Positions 17,701 to 25,825 of a stretch of 25,825 nt of DNA are shown here, piece after piece. Within the stretch, counting starts at the first letter, position 1. Every line of letters starts with the position of its first letter. The notes beneath the pieces are model-generated. The model made no database searches. It was not told the origin of the DNA and worked only from the letters and a program-made list of their open reading frames with translations. The stretch spans positions 8,026 to 33,850 of the forward strand of contig QZLH01001264.1 of the NCBI GenBank assembly GCA_003833135.1, read 5' to 3'. Source of the stretch: Oehlia diaphana (taxonomy: Eukaryota > Glomeromycota > Glomeromycetes > Glomerales > Glomeraceae). The position numbers and the translations under genes were made by a program.

Positions 17701-18931
17701 AATAAAGAATTTAGTTAGTTTAAATTATATGCAAATATTTATACAACTATGTAATAATAGAATCAAAAATAACTTACCTCCTATATTATGAAATAAATTT
17801 TAATAAAGAATTTAGTTAGTTTAAATTATATGCAAATATTTATATGATATGTAATAATAGAATCAAAAAATAACTTACCTCCTATATTATGAAATAAGTT
17901 TTAATAAAGAATTTAGTTAGTTTAAATTATATGCAAATATTATACAATTATGTAATAATAGAATTTAAAATAACTTATAACTTACGTTCTATTTAAATAA
18001 AGAATTTAGTTAGTTTAATCAAATGCAAATATATTATGCAATTTATGTAATAATAGAATCAAAAAATAACCTATAACTTACCAACTAAAGAAATTACAAA
18101 ATAATTTTTAAATAAAAAATTTAGTTAGTTTAATTATATGTAAGTATTATATAAATATGTAATAATAGAATTAAATAAATAGCTTATAACTTATATTCTT
18201 CTAAAACCAAATAATTTTCTAAATAAGGAATTGGTTGTTGAGTTGTATGTAGAATACAATGATTGTAACTAACTAACTATATTATTATTAATCATCAAAT
18301 AATTATTAGTTATATATAATATATAACAAAAATAAATAATTCAATTGTTATTCAAATTATAAGATAAACTATTTATTAACTTGAAATTAATTTATTTAAC
18401 ATAATTTTTAAATAAAGTTATAGTTAATTTTGATTTTATGTGAATATAGTATAAAGTATAATAAAATATAATTTACAAATAATTTTTGCTTAATAATTAA
18501 TATTTCAAAAAATTAAAAGCTATCCAAATTTTCTATATTTTAATAAAAAAATATAATTACCACAATTTTGTTCATCATAATAAATATCAGTATTTCCAAA
18601 GCTTTTTGAGACAACTTTGTGAGTTGAAGGATCTTTATGCAAATTAAAAATATAAAGAAGTTATTCAGTCTATTTAAAAATTTTCAAAAGATTAAAAGTT
18701 CAAAATTTTATAAAAAATTATAGTTACCCAAACTTTGTTCATCATTATGATCATCGTCAGCACCATCTTTGTGAGCTTTTTGAATATTATTTATTTCAAT
18801 TATGAAAACATTAAATATAAAATTTAATTTTATATTTCAGCATGTTTTAATTTATTATATTTATTTCTTGATTTTACTTGATGTTGTTTTATTATATGTT
18901 TTTTACCTTTATCATTAGCACTCTGAGCCAT
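14740..18931 (-). CDS. TKL-like protein kinase with extreme micro-exon segment
   Basis: Exons in transcript order: 18931-18907 (ATG), 18775-18728, 18632-18561, about 23 micro-exons between 18276 and 16047, 15970-15754, 15678-14740. The model is 464 aa. Residues 1-48 are acidic and His/Asp-rich; 49-80 come from the micro-exons; SGNTILDKFI (84-93) and LKWIPYDKF (98-106) precede the kinase domain as I remember for Glomeromycotina kinases. Kinase features: loop DRGGFSTIYKA (113-123), VVLK Lys137, HCDLHDGN with Asp230 and Asn235, DLG in place of DFG (259-261), MAPE (282-285), SDIYSFSMIMWE and CWNEDPLKRP. All catalytic residues are present, so an active Ser/Thr or dual-specificity kinase is likely; the substrate is unknown. 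The 90-residue tail is Ser/Asn/Glu-rich. The intron 15753-15679 is GTATGA..TATAG and preserves frame. A donor GTATGT at 14772-14767 with acceptor AAACAG ending at 14693 offers an alternative tail ending IFK. The three 5' exons are less certain than the kinase exons. Confidence 0.8.
15971..18276 (-). repeat. Tandem homologous introns with 3-nt exons (array 2)
   Basis: On the minus strand a ~100-bp intron is repeated, reading GTAAGTTATTTTTGATTC, then TATTATTACATAATTG, then a branch site AACTAACTAAATTC, ending ATATTATAG or CTTTAG. Between each TAG and the next GTAAGT lie (plus coordinates, minus sequence): 18274-18276 TTA; 18195-18200 AAGAAT; 18082-18084 TTG; 17986-17988 AAC; 17879-17881 GAG; 17778-17780 GAG; 17675-17677 GGA; 17575-17577 AAG; 17474-17476 AAT; 17349-17351 CAA; 17254-17256 TTC; 17153-17155 GGA; 17045-17047 CTA; 16944-16946 AAA; 16874-16876 AAC; 16762-16764 TTA; 16650-16664 (15 nt, ATCTTTTACGAGATG); 16533-16544 (12 nt, or only GTG at 16533-16535); 16429-16431 CAA; 16329-16331 GTT; 16219-16224 ATTCTT; 16123-16125 TTG; 16047 A. 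Intron lengths are 67-122 bp. Joined in phase 1 to the exons on both sides the segment is open: it begins VKEFERGGKES and ends GASYSFE before FGKSGN. Weak points: donor ATAAGT at 18194, donors GTTAGT (18273) and GTAGGT (16532), and the 1-nt exon. Confidence 0.7.
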
Positions 18932-18989
18932 AGTATCAAAGCTCTCCCTAAAATGATGTGCAAATATTTTTTACTTTGTTAAACGCTTT

Positions 18990-19001
18990 TGTATATATAT
19001 A
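18990..19001 (-). promoter_or_regulatory. TATA-like box of the kinase gene
   Basis: On the minus strand CTATATATATACAAAAGC lies about 60-70 bp upstream of the proposed ATG at 18931, a reasonable distance for a fungal TATA element. It is AT-only sequence in an AT-rich genome, so support is modest. Confidence 0.35.
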
Positions 19002-19009
19002 GTTGTTTA

Positions 19010-20504
19010 GGTAATACAACCTGCATTATCAGTTAGTTATACCTTGTGCTGATCACAAAAGCCTCATTGTGGCGTAGCAAAGAATCACAAATAGAGAAAA
19101 TTTTCATAATAAATACTATTAAAATTCATTATGAATAAGTAACTTTGGCTGCTTAAGTTTATTTATAGTGACAAAGGCAGTTTTGATTATCATTTTCGAC
19201 TTCAACTTTTTTTTGTTAAATCCTCCTTGGAAATGACCGACAAAACGATAAAATTAGTTTCTTATATGCCAAGTTTGTATTTTTAGAAGTGATTACACTT
19301 TGGATTCTAATAAGTTTGTTTCATTATATATTACTGAAAAAAAAACTCCTATTATAACCTGCCTGATCATTAATAAAGAGCAAATAAATATTTCATGTTT
19401 TTATAGAGAAAGATGATGGTAATAATATTAAACTGATTATATGCCAATTTTTCATATAAATGTTTATAATAAGACGATTGTATTATAATATTTTCTCATT
19501 ATAAAATGTGGTAGAAATCTAAAACCATTTTCTTTAGTAAAATTAGGATGTCACCTTATAACGAATTGTTCGTTATAAGAAAATTTGTTAATATAATGGA
19601 AATTTTGGTATCAACTGGAAATAACTTGGAATATTGTAATATACAGTATCATATATATCGCACAAAATATCATGAAAAAACCAGTATAAAAAATATTTGT
19701 TATAATAATAGCCATTTAATATATAAAGATGTTATATAATTTATGGATTTTACTTCGTTATACGGTATGCGAATTACATGATAATTACTTAATTGAAATC
19801 TATTCCTTTTAAGTATAGTGGTCAGAGGATACTTCATATAAAATGTATGTGCTTCGCTTTCTTAAATGGATAAACAATTTAACGCGGATTTATAAAATTT
19901 TATCATTACTGGTTAAGAGAGCGAGTGAAGAGACATCGAAGTAGTGATTCGTCATGTGACAATGTGACATGTTATCAATTCAGAGATACAACTGATGGGT
20001 ATATTTTAATGGAATGCTCTAGTTCCATATAAGCTGGGTTATGTAAGTAACCGCTACCACTCCCTCCGAGATTTTCTTAGACCTCTTCGTTCCGCTCCTT
20101 CTAGAAAAAATTCTAGGGGGATTGGTAAAATTTGAAATGTAACGCAAATATTCCACATGAAAGATTGTTGAATGACATATTTACTACGTAAATGATATGT
20201 AATCATTACTGAAGTTGGTAAAGAAATATTCAGTGTATATGCATTTATAGTAGTAATTTGATTATTTGAAAGGATTGGAATAGAGATAATTTATGAAACA
20301 TTAAGGGATGGAATAAAATAATCAAATAAAACAATATTAAGTTATATAGCTTTGAAAAATAATATCTATGAACTAAAGAATTACCAATTTCTTCATTTTT
20401 TATTATTATTAGTCTATGTAAATTTTTTGACGCCCCGATATAATAAATTTGTAATTTCTTTTTATCATCCTCCTCTAATTAAATGCAACTTTGAATTCTG
20501 TATA
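19010..20504. other. Intergenic stretch without a convincing gene
   Basis: The region upstream of the kinase gene. Short open frames at 19548-19739 and 20352-20561 have no coding look. There is a perfect palindrome TTATAACGAA-TTG-TTCGTTATAA at 19556-19578, a GGTTA-tgtaag-TAACC hairpin near 20037-20052 and a CTAGAA-aaaa-TTCTAG hairpin near 20100-20116. The patch 19880-20120 is less AT-rich than its surroundings, but I recognise no RNA gene in it. Confidence 0.45.
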
Positions 20505-20842
20505 ACTAGAATATGCAATTTGCCGGGGACTTCGTCCCCCAAACATAACATTTATATTTAAAAAAATTCTTTGATATAAATTAGTTGAATTGTGTGTAAA
20601 ATATTACCAAATGATAAATTTTAATATAATTAGACCCTATAAAAAATTATGTTTTTAATAAGGTTGTATACAATTTTTCTTAAAAATAATATTTTTAATC
20701 TATATAGGGATACGGGAAAATGCACAATTCCATACCACAAAAATGCATCATTTGCATAATTTTGACCATAATTAATGTTGAATTTATATTGATTTGATCA
20801 CAGAAATTACATAATTTGAGCATAAAATTTACATGATTATAT
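20505..20842 (+). repeat. 338-bp dispersed repeat, copy 1
   Basis: Runs from ACTAGAATATGCAATTTGCC to ACATGATTATAT and is nearly identical to 24222-24560. Close to its left end is the hairpin GGGGAC-ttc-GTCCCC. An internal inverted motif (ACCCTATAAAAAATTATG near 20633 and TCTATATAGGGATAC near 20700) is also visible. Termini are not inverted repeats and no target duplication is evident, so the class is unknown. A single N at 20843 abuts this copy. Confidence 0.7.
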
Positions 20843-21124
20843 NTTACTATCTCGTGATTACTGTATTACAAACTTCTGAATCAAAAAAAGTACGGCAATT
20901 TGTTACACAATTTGATGAATCAAAAAAATCCGCTTTGTGAATCAAAAATGATATATTTGCGACGTAAAGAGTAAAATTAAATTTCGATAAGAATCATTGC
21001 GTTTGTGGCGGTTTATTGTATATGTGTATATTTTCATACGTATGTACCTTTGAGTCAAATTTTTTTATGTATGCTCGATGTGCAATAAAAATAAAAAAAA
21101 AAAAAATTTTTTTTTTAATTATTA

Positions 21125-21226
21125 ACCCTATAAAAAATTTTCTGGGAAAACCCGATAAACGATCATTTTTATCTCAAAAAAAAAACTCCGACATGTGATC
21201 AATTCTCTAAATAATTTTTATAGGGT
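21125..21226. mobile_element. MITE-like inverted-repeat piece, 102 bp
   Basis: The left end ACCCTATAAAAAATTTTC is mirrored on the right by ACCCTATAAAAATTAT. No clear target duplication. The ACCCTATAAAAAATT motif also occurs inside the 338-bp repeats (near 20633 and 24352), suggesting a shared origin. Confidence 0.4.
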
Positions 21227-21627
21227 AAGATAATTTTTTGATGGTGCAATTTAATATAGGTATTAAAAAATCGATTGGTAAAGTTCATAATTATTCTGGC
21301 TTGTGATATAATAATTTTGGCCAGTACATTTTATTTATCACCTCAGTATGTTACATAGGATTCAACACTTCTCTATGGAATGCAGAGCATAACCTATTTT
21401 ACCAAAATAATCCAATCGTTATCGTTCAGCCCAATAGGATCATGCAGATTTTCATAGACCGACATTTTTATTAGGCATAGCAATAACACATGATTGATAT
21501 AATAAAATGAGTAAAGAAATATGGTGTAAATGAATATTTTGTAGGAAAAGTTTAAATAAAACTTATAAAGTAGAAAGATGTTAATAATTAATGCATGTAA
21601 TTGGATGTGGGACTATATCCGCGGTCA

Positions 21628-21895
21628 CAGGGACCTTCATTAGTTCGGGTTTTTGATCGCAAAATCCGTTAGCCAATTGAGTACACTGATCGTTGGTCGC
21701 AAAAAAATTTCAAATAACCAATCAGCCCATTTGTTTTTGTTGTGCTTTGCCTATTTTAAAATATGATCAAAAAAATTCCACCTTTTTTTAGTTCGGGAAA
21801 ATCGGGTCACTGATCGAGTTACACCAATTTATTAACCAATATTTTTCAACTAAAAACCGATCAAAATTCCGAACGATTAGAAATGAACAGGCCTA
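21628..21895. mobile_element. Possible hAT-like MITE, diverged
   Basis: Left CAGGGACCTTCATTAGTTCG then GTTTTTGATCG; the right end read inward is TAGGCCTGTTCATTTC, then TCGTTCGGAATTTTGATCG. This is an imperfect 30-bp inverted repeat with indels and hAT-like YAGG starts. I find no matching 8-bp flank, so it is old or wrongly bounded. Confidence 0.35.
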
Positions 21896-22446
21896 TTGAT
21901 TGGTGAAAATGACCACTACGTAGCCCATTTTCATCCAATCATTTGGTCCTGTGCTACTCCCTCATCCAATTGTAATTTTTTTATTTTGTATTTATTTTAG
22001 TACTATTTTAAATTAATTATATCACGTATAAATTTCTCAAAAAGGAAATCCGTTATTTCATTTTTGGATATTAAATTTTCTATTAAAATATCGATCAAAA
22101 TAAAATTTAATATTATTAAGCAACAAATACATCACAATTGTTTTTTATTTGAATATAAAAAGCCTAGCACAAAATTTACGACGTAGCGTTTTTTTTACAA
22201 TATTTAAATAAAAATACATACAGTATATTTCATAATACAGATATTTCATAAATTACTGGATTTATTCTAAACATTCCTCACAATGGCCCAAAAAAAGATT
22301 AACTCTTATTTTTTTTTTCATTTAAAATTGAAAAGTACTAGTACGCTATATTCTATTGACCCATTTCGGATAAAATTTTCCAGTAACATATAAACTGATT
22401 AATAGGCGTGACAATCATGTCAAAAGGCCCAATATTTTGCGTTGAA

Positions 22447-22458
22447 TATATATATATT
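22447..22458 (+). promoter_or_regulatory. TATA-like box of the monooxygenase gene
   Basis: TATATATATATT lies about 65-75 bp upstream of the ATG at 22521, followed by a pyrimidine-rich leader. Position fits a core promoter; composition alone is weak evidence here. Confidence 0.35.
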
Positions 22459-22520
22459 CTATCATTTCGTCTCATTTAGGCTCCAATTTTTTTTATCTGA
22501 TATCAAATAATTTTTAAAAA

Positions 22521-24052
22521 ATGCAGCAACAAAAAATTCCAACTGTAATTATTATTGGTGCAGGTTTAGGAGGTCTTACTCTTTATCACGCTTTGATTAA
22601 GAATAAAGATAAAAAAGAATTCAATGTAAAAATCTTTGATCGAGAATCCAGCCCTCAAGGTATACATAAGTATGCAGTACGTTTTCATAATGTTTTTTAA
22701 AGAATCACTCGACTAACTCGAACACTTTTTTCTATGTAAAAACCGAAAGCTCGATGGCAAGGATATCATATAATCATAAACAATTTTGGAGCTCGATCTC
22801 TTATAAATTGTATTCCTTCATCGATCGCTTTAAACCTTTCAAAAGCAATGCCAAATCCAGTTCCTAATGTGGAATATCATGGACTTTCACTTACCGATCA
22901 TACAGGAAATCTATTATTAAGACCTCCAGATAAACAAGTTAAAGATGTTTTCGAAGCTGCAAATTTATCTGTCGGTTCTTCAGTAATTATAACTTACCGT
23001 GATAAACTTAGACATCTTCTATTAGAAAATGTACCAGTTCAATGGGGTAAAAAATGCATTAAATATGAAGAAACTGATGATGGTGTTTGGATACTTTTTG
23101 AAGATGGTTCGAAAGAATTTTGTGATATTTTAGTCGGTGCAGATGGTATCAATTCTCCAGGTAAAAAAATAAATATATTAATATCATTTATTTCTTTTAA
23201 TTTCAATTAATTTCTTTACTATCTCTTTTAGTTCGAAAACAAAAATTACCAAAATTGCAAATTTTTGATTATAGAGTAACCATAATTGTTACAGATGTGG
23301 CCGCACCTAAAAATCTTTTAGACAGATTAATTACTAAATTCAATGGAAAAGGCGTAACTCAATCTGTTGGATTAAATGGAGAAACTACGGTTACTATTTA
23401 TCGTCTTATTCCAATAGAGCAAGATAATTATGAGAATAAAAATGAATCTTATTATAGAACAACAATATTTTTTGAATATCCATCTAAATTAGATGATGTT
23501 GAACATGATAAAACTAAAGTTGATGATAATGATCCTGCATCCGTTGTCGATCATGTTAAATATATGATTCGAAAATTAAGACCAGAATGTGAGTTAACTA
23601 ACGTTATATTGGAACTATGGGACTTAGCCGTTCCTAAAACGACTTCTGATCCATCCAAAACTTACAATCCAATACAAAGAAGAAAGATGCAAGATATTGA
23701 TCCATTATCTGTTAATACATGGACGAGTAATAGAATTACATTATTAGGAGATGCCGCTCATACTACGAGTCCTGTATTAGGATTAGGAGCGAATAATGCT
23801 ATTGAAGATGCTGAAGTTCTTTCTCGAGCATTACTTAATTATTCTTCAGAAAATTATATTTCTTGTATTAAAGAATATGAAAATGAAATGAGAAAACGAA
23901 ATTCCACCGAAGTACTAAAATCTAGATTTGTTGAGATAAGAAACACTACTCCAGTTGGATATATTGGTTATCTTGTTAGAAATAATTTGTTGAGAATTAT
24001 AAATACTATTATGAATTTCTTTAATTATAACTTACTTGCTAGGAATGGTTAA
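22521..24052 (+). CDS. FAD-dependent monooxygenase (group A, PHBH fold)
   Basis: Exons 22521-22659, 22750-23160 and 23232-24052; 456 aa. Intron 1 (GTATAC..AAAG, branch CTAAC at 22712-22716) and intron 2 (GTAAAA..TTTTAG) are both phase 1 and keep the frame. The N-terminal VIIIGAGLGGLTL (9-21) is the dinucleotide-binding GxGxxG motif; DILVGADGINS contains the DG motif (178-179); LLGDAAHTTSPVLGLGANNA (GD at 356-357) binds the FAD ribityl/pyrophosphate. These three motifs in this order define NAD(P)H-dependent flavoprotein hydroxylases related to UbiH/salicylate hydroxylase. Length is normal and all motifs are intact, so an active enzyme is likely; the substrate (probably aromatic or isoprenoid) cannot be told. 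The C-terminus (GYLVRNNLLRIINTIMNFF) is hydrophobic and may touch membrane. No neighbouring pathway genes are visible. Confidence 0.88.
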
Positions 24053-24221
24053 ATATTTACAATTAAATTTATTATGCATATTTTATCATTTCTTTAATAT
24101 ATACAGTATATAATATATATATGATATATTATTTATTTATGTATAAAATATATATATATATTTTTTTTTTTAAAAAAAATATTTTTTTCGATTATTTTTC
24201 ATTTTGATATTAAATAAATAC

Positions 24222-24560
24222 ACTAGAATATGCAATTTGCCGGGGACTTCGTCCCCCAAACATAACATTTATATTTAAAAAAATTCTTTGATATAAATTA
24301 GTTGAATTGTGTGTAAAATATTACCAAATGATAAAATTTTAATATAATTAGACCCTATAAAAAATTATGTTTTTAATAAGGTTGTATACAATTTTTCTTA
24401 AAAATAATATTTTTAATCTATATAGGGATACGGGAAAATGCACAATTCCATACCACAAAAATGCATCATTTGCATAATTTTGACCATAATTAATGTTGAA
24501 TTTATATTGATTTGATCACAGAAATTACATAATTTGAGCATAAAATTTACATGATTATAT
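24222..24560 (+). repeat. 338-bp dispersed repeat, copy 2
   Basis: Same orientation as 20505-20842 and nearly identical; I see one extra A (GATAAAATTTT here against GATAAATTTT) and little else. It carries the same GGGGAC-ttc-GTCCCC hairpin near 24241-24255. Left flanks differ (TTAAATAAATAC here), as do right flanks (TAATGAATTT). Confidence 0.75.
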
Positions 24561-24792
24561 TAATGAATTTACTTCTTAAATTACAATTACTAATATTAGT
24601 TGCATTTATAAGAATTTGATTTTAAATAATAATATTTTATTAAATTATTAAATCAAATATAAAATAAAAAAAATCTTTAGTATTATGTGATTATAATTGG
24701 CCAATAATATAAATTAATTTTTATCATTTAAAATAATGATAAGTTGTAATAAGTGTTCTAAAGTTAATACAGATACAAAAAACAAAATCTTA

Positions 24793-25825
24793 TGAAAATT
24801 AATATTTAAGTGGAATTAACCTGCCTGAACAACTTTCAATTAATAAATGAAGTTGATTTCATTTGTCCAAAGTGGAGATATTACGCTTTAAATTAAAAAA
24901 AAACAGAAAAGAGAGTTAATATTATCAAAAGAAATGCAATCTTCTCTAAGCACTATACCTACATTCATGAAAATTAATATTCAAGTGGTTTCAACCCACC
25001 TGAACAACATTCAATTAATAAATGAAGTTGATTTCATTTGTCCAAAGTGGAGATATTACGCTCTAAATTAAAAAAAAGAGAAAGAGAGTTAATATGATCA
25101 AGAAAATGCAATCTTCTCTAAGCACTATACCTACATTCATGAAAATTAATATTCAAGTGGAATTATTAACCACTGAACAACTTCAATTAATAAATGAAAT
25201 TGATTTTTCATTCATGAATTAAAGATGCATAGAAAATTGAATTTTTATTCAAGATTTGTACAAATATTAGGAATAAGTTTAGGTAAGTTCATATTACCAT
25301 TATTTTCATTTGTCCAAAGTGGAGATATTACACTTTAAATTAAAAAAAGAGAGAAAGAGAGTTAATATCATCAAGAAAAATACAATCTTCTCTAAGCACT
25401 ATAACTACATTCATGAAAATTAATATTCAAGTGGTTTCAACTCTCCTGAACAACTTTCAATTAATAAAATGAAGTTGATTTCATTTGTCCAAAGTGGAAA
25501 TATTACGCTCTAAATTAAAAAACAGTAAAAAGAGTTAATATCATCAAGAAAAATGCAATCTTCTCTAAGCACTACACCTACATTCATGAAAATTAATATT
25601 CAAGTGGTTTCAATCTGCCTGAACAACTTTCAATTAATAAATAAAGTTGATTTCATTTGTCCAAAGTGGAGATATTACGCTCTAATTTAAAAAACAGAAA
25701 GGGAGTTAATAACATCAAGAAAAATGCAATCTTCTCTAAGCACTACACCTATATTTGCGAAAATTAATATTCAAGTGGTTTCAACCTGTCTGAACAACTT
25801 TCAATTAATAAATAAAGTTAATTTC
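24793..25825. repeat. ~173-bp tandem repeat, about six copies, open at window end
   Basis: Units begin with TGAAAATTAATATTCAAGTGG at about 24793, 24968, 25140, 25414, 25587 and 25758, giving a period of 171-175 bp except for the third unit (274 bp), which has ~100 extra bp around 25200-25305. Each unit includes CAACTT..AAGTTG inverted arms, CATTTGTCCAAAGTGGAGAT, ATTACGCTCTAAATTAAA and AATGCAATCTTCTCTAAGC. No coding frame persists through the units. Confidence 0.8.

Larger units (their letters stand above)
20844..22446. other. Intergenic stretch upstream of the monooxygenase
   Basis: No convincing gene. Two MITE-like inverted-repeat pieces (21125-21226 and 21628-21895) are described separately. 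The short frame at 21016-21198 is translated A/T low complexity. 21660-21980 has several ACCAAT/ATTGGT motifs and CGATCA-type motifs in both orientations. Confidence 0.45.

Noticed and set aside
15971..18560. CRISPR-like reading of the regular array (repeats with spacers)
   Set aside because: The variable part is 3 nt and the conserved part is a ~100-bp AT-rich intron with donor, branch and acceptor signals in a eukaryotic gene; nothing fits CRISPR.
19880..20120. Possible tRNA or small RNA gene in a less AT-rich patch
   Set aside because: Small hairpins exist, but I find no cloverleaf, no A/B box pair and no recognisable RNA motif.
19548..21198. Short plus-strand frames at 19548-19739, 20352-20561 and 21016-21198
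   Set aside because: The first contains a palindrome, the second runs into the 338-bp repeat, and the third is largely A/T homopolymer translation.

Overview
The window looks like nuclear DNA of an arbuscular mycorrhizal fungus, with Rhizophagus or another Glomeromycotina as the best guess. It is extremely AT-rich, genes carry short spliceosomal introns (GTAAGT donors, CTAAC branch sites, TAG acceptors), a TKL-type kinase of the style expanded in these fungi is present, and much of the sequence is broken transposons. The organism call is inference from style and remembered family features; no search was run.

Layout. (1) 1-7634 is a nest of mobile elements. A decayed non-LTR retrotransposon (LINE) lies on the minus strand: ORF1-like region at about 5560-7634, endonuclease at about 3214-4192, start of the reverse transcriptase at about 698-1221. 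It is cut by a larger element on the left (ending near 697), two ~1-kb hAT-like elements full of hairpin repeats (1230-2233, 4443-5372), a hAT-like MITE (5769-6091), a TA-flanked MITE (4200-4430) and a pogo-like MITE (6978-7480). At several sites, removing the insert and one target duplication rejoins the LINE reading frame. (2) 7635-7985 is a hairpin and a ~300-bp polypyrimidine tract. (3) 7986-9931 is a plus-strand tandem array of about 17 intron-like modules (GTRAGT, hairpin, second hairpin with the branch site, T-rich tract, TAG) separated by exon-like pieces of about 20-48 bp. (4) 9932-12229 is AT-rich with minor repeats. (5) 12230-13490 is a two-exon gene for a small cysteine-rich protein; its intron holds an assembly gap flanked by a perfect 121-bp duplication. 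(6) 14740-18931 (minus) is a TKL-like kinase gene. (7) 19010-22446 is non-genic apart from MITE-like pieces and one copy of a ~338-bp repeat. (8) 22521-24052 is a three-exon FAD-dependent monooxygenase gene, followed by the second copy of the 338-bp repeat and a ~173-bp tandem repeat running off the window.

The most striking feature is inside the kinase gene. Between its third conventional exon and the exon carrying the glycine loop lie 2.6 kb of about two dozen homologous introns of roughly 100 bp, separated by exon candidates that are almost all exactly 3 nt long (18 of 23; the others are 6, 6, 12, 15 and 1 nt). Splicing every one in order gives a stop-free 32-codon segment in the frame dictated by both flanking exons, and the other two frames contain stops. 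The spacer triplets are highly diverse while the splice signals on either side are almost invariant. If real, this is a gene segment written one codon per exon, and nearly every micro-exon could be skipped without a frameshift. With the array at 7986-9931, the window holds two independent tandem intron arrays.

The kinase, monooxygenase and cysteine-rich genes show no evident shared pathway. All splice models, phases and repeat boundaries were worked out by eye.
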